Source: Symbiodinium natans
Lineage: Eukaryota; Sar; Dinophyceae; Suessiales; Symbiodiniaceae
DNA: 64,000 nt
Assembly (NCBI GenBank): GCA_905221605.1
Contig: CAJNDS010000641.1
Span: 1-64,000, forward strand
Direction: 5' to 3'
Shown: one piece after another, positions 1-11,300 of the stretch
How positions within the stretch are numbered: position 1 is the stretch's first letter
Layout: each line of letters begins with the position of its first letter
Notes under the pieces: model-generated
Databases searched by the model: none
Told to the model about the DNA's origin: nothing
Seen by the model: the letters and a program-made list of their open reading frames with translations, nothing else
Position numbers and translations under genes: made by a program

Positions 1-2090
1 TTTGGGATATTATGATTTCTCCTTATTGGATCGTATTTATAAATGAGATTCTCGAATATATCATATATTCTCTCTTGCAACTTAAAATACTAAAATATCT
101 TAGTCATATCCGTTATTGACGTCCCTTTTATTTTAAAATCTTCTTGTGTCCTATATATATTTTAGGATAGCTTCTTTAGTGAATTTGTATTTCTTTCTCT
201 TGTGGTCTCCCATAAGGATATCCTCATATTTTATAATCATGAATCAAGATCTAAAATCAATATTCGTTCTTAATATAATATTCTTTTTTAATGATTTCCT
301 TGAAGATCTCTCATATTGAGGATCTAGGGGCGTCTGAATATATCTGTGATTTATACTGATATTCTTTATATTTGATAATTCTTCCTCTTATGGTTTGAAA
401 TCGTCGGCATTATCTACCCTCTCGACGTAATTAATTTTAATATAATCAATCTAATCTTCAGCATAACCGATGTCGGCTTCAAAACTATCTATCATCTGGC
501 ATTAATAATATTTGGGCCTAAGAACTAAGAAATATTTTCCTGTCGTCCTTCTCATCTCCAAATATTCGTCTCCCCGCTAAATGATCAATCCACGACGTGG
601 TTACTATATTGACTATTAGATCATATATATAAATAGGAATGTATGCCCTACCCCTGTTAATTCTGAAAAATAATGATAATCCCTAGTGCGATTCAGTCTT
701 AAATTGATATAAATGAATATTGATTGAATATGTTCTGGGCTTTCTTGGGTTGGATCTTCCTATTCTTTTGTTGTCTTCTTTTGCTAGTGTCATTCTCTGA
801 TCTAATTATTCTTTATCTTTGTATTTGTCATAAATCTTGTTGGATTCTTTTTCTATTTTGTGTTTTTCTTTGTTTATTTTTGTGGTGATGAATTTCTTGA
901 TTAAATTGTCTGTTATGGTGAATTGGACAATCTTACGATCTGAATATAAGTTAATTATATTTCGAATTTTTGATCTGGTGGCTTGGGGGATGCGATTTCT
1001 TCTATTAGTATATATTTCTAGTATTTCTGTATTACGTTTAAGCCAGATGGACTTAATAATGAATTACTTTCAGAAATCATGAATACCAAAAAGCCTTTGA
1101 AAGCTCGTGGCACGCCCAAATATGATATGAATAATTTCAAGATCATAATGCCGATTTCCGAATGATGATTTAATTTAAATATTAATTCATGATTCTCTTT
1201 TATTTTTCTATTAATGAGAATTTAAAAAAATAATGATATATATTTTGATCGCGTGGGGTTTGGCTCAAAAAGTCGAATTTTCGAAGAAATACGAGAGAAA
1301 GATAAAAATAGGGGTTGGCGTTGTATTCGATAATTTATTTGAGTAGCGGTTTTTTGTTTTTTCAAGCGCTTCTTGAGAATTATTTTAGTACAGAAATCTA
1401 TTTTGGGTGTGTATTCAGAATGAGCTCCGCGTTGTGACCATGGAAGTATTGGAAGAATTCGTGGAAATAATTTCCTAGAGAAATTCCATCTTAAGCATCT
1501 TGAATTTATGAATTCTTAGTCCCAAACATCCGGCGATAATATCGACCTCTAATACGATTTAAGATTTTAGATTCTGTTCTAAAACCACCATGAATGAAAT
1601 AACAATCATTTATTCAGAAGCGCCGTAGATTTGGTTTAAGGCAATGGTATTTGGATAGGAGTCGGGCGCGGAAGTTCCGTGGAAGTTCTCGGAAAGGATA
1701 GAATCTATTCTGGAATAGTGGTCTTCCATTTCGTGAAGGTTTCTTTGAGAAATCAAAAAGTCGAAATGATAACGTAATTTTCTTTTCAATAATAGCCTAA
1801 CGATGAATCCTGCACGCCTATATTATTTTCAATTTTTATAATTTTCGTAGACAGCTCTATCATTTCTTCTATATATTATGGGCCGCAGACTTCCCTACGC
1901 CATATATTTGTTCGATCATCATCGATTATCATTCCAGAATTTCATGGGATACGTATCTAAGATTTTTAATGTATTATATGGAAGGAATTGTGATAGATGT
2001 TATCCTAGGTTGGGTAGTGAGATGTTAAGATAGTTTTATCCTAGCGTGGGGCTTGGGTGGTGCCATATAGCTAAATAGCCTTATAATTAT
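1..2090. other. AT-rich region without recognisable genes
   Basis: This stretch is strongly AT-rich by eye (roughly two thirds A+T), unlike the GC-rich remainder, and the change occurs within about 100 bases near 2,090-2,150. The longest open frame (837-1082, plus, 81 codons) starts at a non-ATG codon and encodes a hydrophobic sequence that matches no family I recognise. I saw no cox1, cob or cox3 motifs, no plastid gene and no tRNA or rRNA. It could be organelle-derived or foreign DNA, a chimeric assembly join, or an AT-rich nuclear spacer. I cannot decide between these. Confidence 0.6.
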
Positions 2091-2277
2091 ATGTGCGTCC
2101 TCCATAATAGAACAGTTCAAGTTACAGCCTCTCAAAAAAGCGCCGCGATCTACTCTATGCCCCATTTTAACATCTCCGGCATTCGGGAAACAATCGGTGC
2201 GGAAGTATTGCCTCATGCAGAGACATCATCAAAAACAACGAAGTTCCGTACGCACGACCAAAACACCGAGTACCACT

Positions 2278-3686
2278 TCAGTGCTTCTGGTGGGAGATGC
2301 AATGCGAACTGCAATGATGGCAGTGACTGCAGCGATGCATGCCACAAAAGAGGCCCATCGACATGCGGCTCCAGCTCCATCCAACCTGGCGATTGCAGGC
2401 CGCTTTCTCTGCAAAGCTTTTATCGAGCTCCGCTGTGTACGGGCGGATCCGAAGCTCATTCGCTGCGTGGCCAGGAGTTTCCAGCGTGCCCTTTGCTTCC
2501 CCGTCCAAGTGCTCCCGATGCAGCACGTTAAACCCCAGAATGTGTTGAAGGCCATGCCTCTTCACAATGCCTGCAAAATCCTCTAAGAAGCCATTGCAAG
2601 CTCGTACCTTGGTCAAGCCGGTTTTGGCAGACGTGCAGGACTCCTCAACGAACTCGTAAGGTACCCACTTGCCATCCAACAAGACAAAGGAGAAGGGGAC
2701 CATGGGTTGCGATGCCAGCACAGCCCGCATCACAGACTCCTTCGCCGGCACATCCTTGGGTCTCCAAAAGCACCTGCCCGGAGCCCATGCTGAAGTGTCG
2801 GTGCTTGATATCTACACCCACAACTTGCTCCAGCTCGTAAAATGGCATGCTGTTTGTCACTTGGCAAGCCATAGAAACTCCCCGTGGCATCCTCGAAGGT
2901 GGGGAGCTGCTCGTAGACAGAGTCCACAGGCTCCAGGGTCATGTTCAGACACTGGCCTCGGTCTGCCTCAACGACAGCATTTGCAGCAGAACGTCTCAAA
3001 AGCCTGGATTTCTGCTGGGCCTGCTTAGCCCTCAGCGTAGCCCCCAGTACCATCGTCATTCCAAGGCTCAATCCCAACAAGTTGACAGAGCTTGCAGCTT
3101 GCTCGGGTGAGTCTGATGGCTTTGCGCAATCAGCTTTGACACTCCAATGCTTGACAACACCCTGGCGCGAGACTGGTACGCAAAAGGCTGTTGAGCCAGG
3201 ACCCTTCGCCTCAAACCGCACTTGCTTCATTCGGACTCCATTCTCGTCCGATTTACGGGACACAGATGATGTGTACGATGTTCCGGCCAATTGCAATGCT
3301 TCCGGCTTTGGAGCTTTAGGATTCCTTTTGTGGAACTCCTGGGCCGCTACCAACTCTCGAAGGGTCACCACGCTGCCATTCGGGAAGTGCCCGATCACTC
3401 GGTCAAGGTCTGCGTTCACAGGAGAGCCACGACGAACGCTATCATCATGCGCCCGCCAAGGACCGACTCGGCCGTTCTTCACATCATAGCCCATGTTCTT
3501 GCGCAAGCCCAGTGTGGCAGCAGGGTCCGGATTGTTCGCAGGATCTGACCGGTGAGCTTGCTTTGCCTTCTGAAACTCGGCCGCTGTCATGCTCGCTCCG
3601 CTAGGCCCTCGAACCATCATGTCCGTGGCGTTCGCAGCAGCCTGGGCCAAACAGACCAAAGCCAAACCCCAAATCCTGGAAGACAT
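2278..3686 (-). CDS. predicted secreted protein of unknown function, frame broken twice
   Basis: The start is taken as the ATG at 3686, because the frame upstream of it lacks an ATG. The first residues (MSSRIWGLALVCLAQAAANA) look like a cleavable signal peptide, so the product is probably secreted or enters the ER or plastid route. The body has two loosely similar segments, each with a small hydrophobic patch followed by a charged helix and a Pro/Asn-rich linker. Near residues 210-235 there is a hydrophobic stretch that could be a membrane segment. Protein-like sequence leaves the first frame near 2,880, continues in a second frame (a segment beginning MPFYELEQVV) and, after about 2,760, in a third (PAKESVMRAV through the segment containing FLEDFAGIVKRHG) to near 2,380. 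Two small indels, or very short introns, would join them. No family was recognised. The shifts could be assembly errors, real mutations or unusual introns. Confidence 0.5.
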
Positions 3687-3832
3687 TGCGCGCTTATAGC
3701 TCGCTGGGCGCAAGGGCCGGAAACTTTCGGAAACTAGATGCACTAGATTTCAGCCCAGAGCTTCGACTGCAGAGCCAACAACATTCGAGATGCTTTGCCG
3801 AGGTCTACATATAATCGCTAAGACTTCGCAGA

Positions 3833-4172
3833 TTAACTCGCCTCGGACAGGATTGACTTCATGATTTCAAGAAGATGCTGCTGCGAAAGGTCTCCAGAAA
3901 GAACTTGCGGCCCGGCAGGCAACACAGCTTTATTTGGGAAGATTAACTTCTGTAGATACGTCACGCGAGTTCCACCGCTGCATTTTCTTTGCATTCCATT
4001 CCCAATCCAAAGAGAATCCCAATCCACAGAGAATCACCGCCGAAGAAGACAGTACCTTTTCCCATTGCATGGAAAATGCCTTTGCCGTTGCATCCTTCGT
4101 CGATTCAAAGCAAGAAGAAGAGCGGGGCAGCACCGAGACCCGAAGACTAGTGACGCTCCCGCCCGACAATGA
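3833..4172 (-). CDS. possible terminal exons of an unidentified gene
   Basis: Two minus-strand segments look protein-like. One spans about 4,020-4,130 and reads through GKGTVFFGGDSLWIG. The other spans 3,833-3,970, contains LQKLIFPNKAVLPAGPQVLS and a predicted amphipathic helix, and ends at a stop near 3,833. They are in different frames, so a splice or indel would have to join them. There is no start, no recognised domain, and no support beyond residue composition. They lie immediately upstream, on the same strand, of the secreted-protein gene and could belong to a separate gene ending there. Confidence 0.25.
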
Positions 4173-6027
4173 GACCCGTGATTCAGAGTCAAGGCATCGC
4201 AGAATCCATTGTTGAATTCCCAAAAGCACGAAATGAGATGCAAGATTCAGCCCGTGGGACCGAAAGTCTATCACAGGAATTGTCATGGTAAAAGCGAAAT
4301 CAAATCTCATGAGCGTATGTCTTCGAAAGAACGAAGAAAAATGTCATGTAAGCGAATGTCTTTGAATAAGTTCTGGTCAACACGAGACACGTCGAAACAG
4401 CGTATCATTGCCTTTCCTACCTGAAGAAGGACCGGCATGCCATCTTTTCAGCAACGATGGATCGAAAACCGTTCGCTGGCGAATTCTGCAATCAATCAAG
4501 GGCATTGCTCCTCATCGATGCTCCTTCATACACCAGATGGAGGTGTCGGGGCGGCTCCTGCGCACAATTCCGGCGGTTGCATTAACGCTGGAGCCCACGA
4601 ACCTGCACCTGCCTCAGGACTGACCAACTATGCCAGGAGATTTTCGCAAGGTTTGGGGAATGGACAAACAAGCTCCTGCAATTGAATGCGGACAGTCTAC
4701 ACTTACGCTTAGGAGCCCTTGAAACCCGCCAGTCTTGTCGTACGGCAGCGCCGCGGTCTCTTCGAAGAGCTGCATCGTGTCGCCAACGCACTCCTGCCCG
4801 TGTGAACCGAGCCGTTCAAAAGTCAAGCGGAGTTCAAGGCTTTGGTTCTGGGTTGTTCTCTTCTTGTAGTTTTTTTGGGGTGCGCGTTCAAACTAGGGTC
4901 TTTGATTTGGAATTAGGGTTTCTTGGCTGTGGAGTTCGGGGCTGCGGATCAACTGGCTTCTTTGCTCCTTTGTCCTCAAGGGCAGATGCGGTTCAGGACT
5001 GTGTTGGGGGTAGCCCTCCGCATCCCTAGACACCCCACTCAACCCATGGTCCAACCCACATGTGGGCCAGGGAATCTTGCAATCCAAGGCACTCTCATAC
5101 CCCAATGAATCTCGAAGCCTGAACACAAAAAACAACAGCTAAAAAAAAACAAAAAGCCTCAAAAGAACCCAAAACCCAACAAAAACCAAAAAGCTCCACA
5201 AGACCCAAGTCCCTTAACAGACAAACCTCCGCGCGCCTGCACCGAAACCGCCTGGCGGTTGTAAAACTTCGGGCTGGTGGTGCCCACGAAGCCGATGGCC
5301 CCTCCGAACATAAACCTGAAGGCCGAGGCTTCAGGCACGATGGTCTTTAAGAAGTTTGGGTTTACGATTTAAAGGTCTTAGGCTTTTACGGCTGAGGGAG
5401 GAGGAGGAGGAGGGGCCAAGGCCTGGCCGTTTCTTGGCTTTTCTCAGCCGCTCACGCCGCAACAGCAAAGACAACGAGGTGATCACTTCAAGGCTTCGGC
5501 AACTTTCAATTTGAGTCTTCTTGCTGCAAGGAAGCTTGAAGCAATCGCTGCACTCGCCATTCAGATTGTCCTGGTCTCCACCCCCAGCCTATAAGCCCCC
5601 AAACCCCCAAAACCCTACAGTAAACCCTAGAGTTGCCAACGCCCACGCACAAAACCCTGAACCGCAGGTGACCCCCAAACCTACACTTATCTCCGTAGGG
5701 GGCTTCAAGAAGGTTTCAAGAAGGCTGGGAGCCTTCAGCCTCATCACGAGGTGGGGGGAGAGCGGGGGTAGAGGGGGCCGGCTTGTCAGAGAGGTGTTGG
5801 GCGGTCTGGGAAGTCTGTGTAGTTTCGGCTAGTCGTTTCTGCTGAAGCAACCAGAAACCCGCAACCCGGCCTGGGATGCTCTCACATGCAAGGTGTCATT
5901 GCCTGTTTGCCCTCGCAGGCTTGAATGACCTTACCACCCGAAATCTGCCGGCAAGCTTCGGGCTCACGACACACAGTCTTGATGTCCTTGTACATGACAC
6001 CTTCCTCCGCACGAAGCAGGGAATATC

Positions 6028-6058
6028 CCTAAACCCTAAACCCTAAACCCCAAACCCT
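6028..6058 (-). repeat. short CCCTAAA telomere-like array
   Basis: Four consecutive heptamers of the CCCTAAA type, the last ones altered to CCCCAAA and CCCTGAA, sit in otherwise non-repetitive sequence. This is the complement of the TTTAGGG repeat used as telomere by plants and dinoflagellates. Here it is interstitial. Confidence 0.85.
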
Positions 6059-6089
6059 GAAGCCTGAGCTCTGGAGAGGATTTGCAACA

Positions 6090-6121
6090 CCCATGGGCCC
6101 ATGGGCCCATGGGCCCATGGG
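6090..6121. repeat. 32-bp perfect palindrome, CCCATGGG x4
   Basis: The octamer CCCATGGG, itself a palindrome, is repeated four times without interruption, giving a 32-bp sequence identical to its reverse complement. It could extrude as a cruciform. No flanking duplication was seen. Confidence 0.9.
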
Positions 6122-6784
6122 AGACCCCGATTTGCTGGGGCGAACCCTCAAGTTGCACTCAAGAGCCTGCACCGTGAAGCCCAGCTTGGCGTAGAGGTGG
6201 CCTGGGCTCTGAGGAAGCTCAGCTTCGAACATGCCTTTAGCAAGAATAATTTGGGCCTCGGATGACTTAGCAATAGGTGGGAAATTCTGGCGGTCACTTC
6301 ACTTCAAGCCCACGCCAGAAGACGAACCCTGTGGAAATCAGGACCCGCTCCCTTAAGTTTGCATCCTCGCAGTCTCCCGCAGCTTCGCCTCAAATGCCGA
6401 AATCTTCTCAGACGGGTGGCCGAAGTCTTCCTGAAGCTGTCGCTTGTGGAAGATGTAGATGTCCTGAGCAGCAAGGCTCAAGTTTGGGGAGGGCTTTTGC
6501 AGCTTCGGGGATGACGGGGTACAGCAAACCCTCAAGACCCACAGCGCTAGAACTGCAGCTGCCTCGGCCCTTGAAACCGTCCAGAAACATTCCTCAATGA
6601 TCCTCTTAAAAACCTTGCAAGATTGAAGAATACCGAGGAACTATCTTGGCACTATGACGGCCCTTGACCCCTTAGACCCTTTGGACCTGAGATAAGGCAA
6701 AGCTCGCTCCGGCGCGGCTCTTGAACTGAGATGTGCGCGGAGATGGTTGGGGTGTACCTGGCCAGATTTGGGTTTATAGGTTTA

Positions 6785-6892
6785 GGGCTTAGGGTTAAGG
6801 ATTTGGGGTTTAGGGTTTGGGGTTTAGGGTTTAGGGTTTAGGGTTTAGGGTTTAGGGTTTAGGGTTTAGGGTTTAGGGTTTAGGGTTCAAGA
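6785..6892 (+). repeat. interstitial TTTAGGG array
   Basis: A degenerate start (TTTGGGG and TTAAGGA variants) resolves into about ten perfect TTTAGGG heptamers before ending at a TTCAAG junction. The perfect copies lie on the right-hand side. Confidence 0.9.
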
Positions 6893-8280
6893 CTTGGGTC
6901 TTGTGGGTCAGAACAGAAGGGGTGGGGAGGGGGTGGGAGTGTTGAGGGCGTGCCAAGGGTGTTTTGGAGCCTGCAGCTGCAGAATTCTTCGGATCTACCC
7001 TTGCGTTGTGTACACCACTACAGAAACCATCCAAGTGTTCCTCCACGACTTCCGGCTGAGTGTGAAGCTTCCTTGTGCTGGCCACCCTACAGTCGGTCCT
7101 AGGCTCTGCTGACTTATGAATCAAGCTGACAGTCTGAATACCATAGAGAAAATGAGCGCGGCAAGCGAAGGACAACAACATCACCCACTGAGGCAAGGGG
7201 GCGCCAGCGACGACTAGTGGGTCAAAGAGTGATTTTAAGGCTCAGGATTCTGGGGTTTGGGCTCTGGGGTCTTGAGTTTTTCCTTGGAATTTAGGATTTG
7301 AAGCTCGTTTCTTCCTAAAAACTCAAACCCATCTTAGACAACTGCCCCGGCCCCCAAGCCCTTAATTAGCCAGGAGCTCGAGATCTCGCACTCAACCCAG
7401 TCACCAACGGGCCCACTCGCCTGGCTCGGTTTGTGGGCAAGTCCGGGGTTTGGCTTCGGATTGAATTCTCAGACCATCGCTAGTCCTGGAGCCTCCAGAA
7501 CTTCAAGTGCACCCCACAGACCCTCTATGTGCACCGTGGCCACCAACAAAGCCCCCAGAGCATCTGCACCATCAAAGACCGAAGCACTGCATTGCAAGAG
7601 GTGGCAGCGGCCCCACCTCGCCCTGCGCACGTCTCGCCACTGGAGACCCACTCCGCGGCGCAGGCAGCAAGAAAGCCTCTGGCGCAAGAGAGCTTAAGGC
7701 TGTTTCGGGCTGAGGTTTTGATATTTGGGGTTCAGGGCTCAGGGCTTAACTAGGGTCTTTAAAGTTGAGGCTTGTCGCCGAGGGCTTGGGAACTACAGAT
7801 GCGCAGGAACGCCCTCTAAAGGCTTCGGTCTGCAGGCCGGGCCCCAAGTAGCTGGACCCTGGAGGCCCTCAGTTCCCAAGCACTGGACCTGGCCCAGTTC
7901 TCTATGAGGCCACAGCCAAAACCTGACAAAGAACAACTCCCAGGTGCAAAGCGCGTTGTTGCCTGCAGTTCCTGGGATGACCAAGAGCCTTGAGGAATGA
8001 GTTTTAGGGTTTGCTTCAATCCCAACACAGAGCCTTCTTAGAGTCTTTGCCCGAGGAGTGGAGCGGGGGCCAGCTGACGGCTAAAGGCTCAGCAGAAACC
8101 CTCAACTTGGAGAGTGGGTCGGTGAGCCTGAAACCGCCAGAGCGCCAACAACACGGCGAGCCACCTGGGTTGAAAGGCTGTTGGGTCGCTGATCACAATC
8201 GGACAAGGCTTTTGTAGGGCCAAGGGCTTCAGTTCAAGCAATGGGGGACGGGGGCCCAAAAGGGCAGAGTCCCGAAAAGC

Positions 8281-8366
8281 CTGAACCCTAAACCCTAAAC
8301 CCTAAACCCTAAGCCCTAAGCCCTGAGCCCTGAGCCCTGAGCCCTGAGCCCTGAGCCCTGAGCCCC
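8281..8366 (-). repeat. CCCTAAA array grading into CCCTGAG heptamers
   Basis: Four CCCTAAA units are followed by two CCCTAAG units and then about six identical CCCTGAG units. The stepwise change along a single array shows local homogenisation of a mutant heptamer after it arose. Confidence 0.9.
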
Positions 8367-11300
8367 GAAACTTGCGGCTGGGCACAGGCCGGCGGCACGG
8401 GGCGGCCCCCGCAACAGCGCCATGGGCGAGGCCGGCGTGAGGTCGGCGAAGAATGCGATGCGTTGGGGGGGGTGGAGTCTTGGGTTTCGGAGGCTGGGGT
8501 TTGAGGGTCGGGAGTTGGGGAGTTTTTGGCCTGGCATGCACAAAGTGATGCAGAGTTGTTTGTGGGGTCGTGAGAGGGCTTCAGGATGTCGAAAAGTGGA
8601 AGGCTTCGGCCTCTGGTTGCGGGGGGCATCCCATGAGGTTCGCCCCAGGGCTTCGGAGTATAGGCATCCTATGACTGCAAAGCCGCGTCTGCGGAGACCA
8701 GGCCGTAAGGAGCTCCACAGGAAGGGCACCCCCAGTACGAGCACCCTGGGCATCCCAGGATCCTACTGCCCCGGTAAAGCCATGGACCTGAACCCCAAGC
8801 CTCGACCCTGTACCGAAAAAATGCCCCACGCTTACCCTTGGTATACCAACCCGTGATGAAGTATGTACTTGACATAAACCCTCAACTCTACACCTCCTTT
8901 AAGTAAGATCTACCTCAATTTCGTGTCCCAGAGCCGAACAAGTGTGGTTTTCCAAGTGGGGGAGTCTGGCATACTGTGTATTGCGGCTGAACAATAATGT
9001 ATCTTCATGTATCTTCTAATGGCTAGCTTGGACATAACAATGCGCATAGCAAACCCACCCATCATGCGATGCCACTGCTACATATTGAACCCACCCCTGG
9101 CCTTTGACCCAACCTTCACAAAACGAAGCAGCTCGGATCTTTTGGCAGCCCCCACGGCCTGTCCACTAGGAGTCCATACTTGTAGCCGGAGGGCGCACAG
9201 CACTCCCCAAAAAGGAACCCCCTTGGAATCGCATGGAGCCCCCTCTAGGCTGCCCATAGATGGCTCCTCGAGTTCCCAAAGCTCCCAGCATTTGGAGTGT
9301 CCTCTGTGCCCTCTGCAGTTGGGTCTCACCCTCATGGTACTAAACAGTTGATGGTCCGACTCCAGGAACCCTCGGGGGGGGGGGTTTAGCGAGGTACTTC
9401 GGGCGCAGGCCACAGTCTTACAATGTTATACAGGTAGTCTCAAGGATTCTCGGCGTGCGAATGCAGGGTTGATCTTTGGGATGGGCGGGCCTGGAAAGTT
9501 CCGGGATTAGAGCTTAGGGTCGTTTAGGCTCCGTGGTCCCTATGGCTCAATCTGCCGGACCATCCTCCAAAACAAGAAGTTGCGCACGCGGTCACACGCG
9601 TGCTCGCGTCAGATTCCGAGGCAGCCGGGCATGGCAAGTTGGCCGATCCTAGCTGGGGGTCTCGGGATCACAGGCATCTGTTCACCCGGCTGCATGCAAC
9701 AAAGCACCTCACATCAAGACAGGGAGGGAACTCACGACTTGAAACCTGGACATACTGGACCTTCAACCCCAAGGAAGGGTCCAACACAAAAAGACAGCCC
9801 CAACCTGTGACGCTGCAGCCCTGAACCCTGAAGCCAGTTCTAGAACTCTTCATGGCACGTATTCCGTATTCCTTAGAGAGTTTAAGAGTGAGGGAAGGCT
9901 CTTCTCACCTGCCAGCTCCACGCCCGTGGCTGCAGTTGCACCCAGGTGAAAAGCTAGGGGCTCTCGACGCACAGTCATGAGCCGCCCTTGGCGAAGGGCT
10001 TCGGGGAGCAGGTTTCGGCGATTTCGGGTTCAGGGCGGAGGTGCAAGATGGACCTGCGACTCCCTGACTTCATTAGATCGAAACATGTAGCAGCGCAATC
10101 CCATCTCTGAACCTCAGATTTTCCCCTTCGGGGCGGTGCCAAATCCCGCACCCTAGACAGTTCTGAACCCCAAAACATAGAGAGTCACACGCTTGGGTGT
10201 GTCGGGGCAGCTTAACGATCTGCTGTTGAGGGGCTGTGGGATTGTGAGGGTTGAATGAGTTTGCAGGTTCCGGTGGGCGAAAGAAACCAAACAAGGGGTG
10301 AGCATAATCTTAACTCCAAGATTTAAACTGAAACTCTTCTTGCCCTGGGAAAGAAGGCTCTAAGAAGGGTTTATAGGGTTTAGGGTTTAGGGCTTAGCGT
10401 TGATCGTCTCCGTGCCCCATACCGCGCATGCCGGAACCGTCTTTCCAGAGCAACGTGAGATGCGCACGTCTTTGGAACTGATGGGCTTCGGCTTCACTTG
10501 AGGTGCTGGGGTTCTTCCAAAAGCAGAGGTGCAACAAGTTGCCCTCAAGCAGCCCAGTGGCAACGTTTCCCGGCTTGTCCGACTTCTCGAAGAAGAAAGT
10601 CTGGGTATCCTCTTGCAGGGTAGAGGTTTAGGACATTTTAGTTCGACCCCCACGGTACCGGATGACACCATGCAGAATCCGATGAGCTGAGCAGGCTAAA
10701 CCCCAAAGCCTCAACCGGCCCCAGCGGCGCTGGCGCCTCGTGCCACCACCAGTGCAAGCCTTCCGAGTTGAACCTCGTCCTGGCCCAGCGACGCAGGGGG
10801 GTGTTGGCTGCGGGCTGGATGGGGCCCGGGGCTTGAGGCGTCGGATGTGGTTGAAGCTCAAGAGGGTTTGGGATCTCGGTAGTTACGTTCATGTAATCTG
10901 GAGGTCTGATTGAGGTCTAGACAAGACGAAGAGATGTTCGCCTGCAAGGCAGCCGAAAGCCCAATCCAGAATGCAGTTGCTGCCCTAAACTTCTCAACCG
11001 TAAAACCCCAAGCAGTCCCTGGCAGACCTTCCAGCGAGCCACTGACCTCCAAAACCGCGATTCACCCGAAATACCTTCCTGGCCAAGCTCTCAAAGCTTA
11101 GGCTTAAACCTCTCAAACCGAACACGCTAAACCCAAACCCAGAGTCAGCCCTGAATCATTCCTTGAGCCCTGAGCTCAACGGAACGCCCACCAAGGCCCT
11201 TCGTGCCAGGCTGGCCAGCCGGCAGGCGGGTTTTGCCCAAAGAACCACTCCTTCCCGACAAAGTCTTTTCGGTGACCAGCCGGGGTTTAGGACTTATGGA

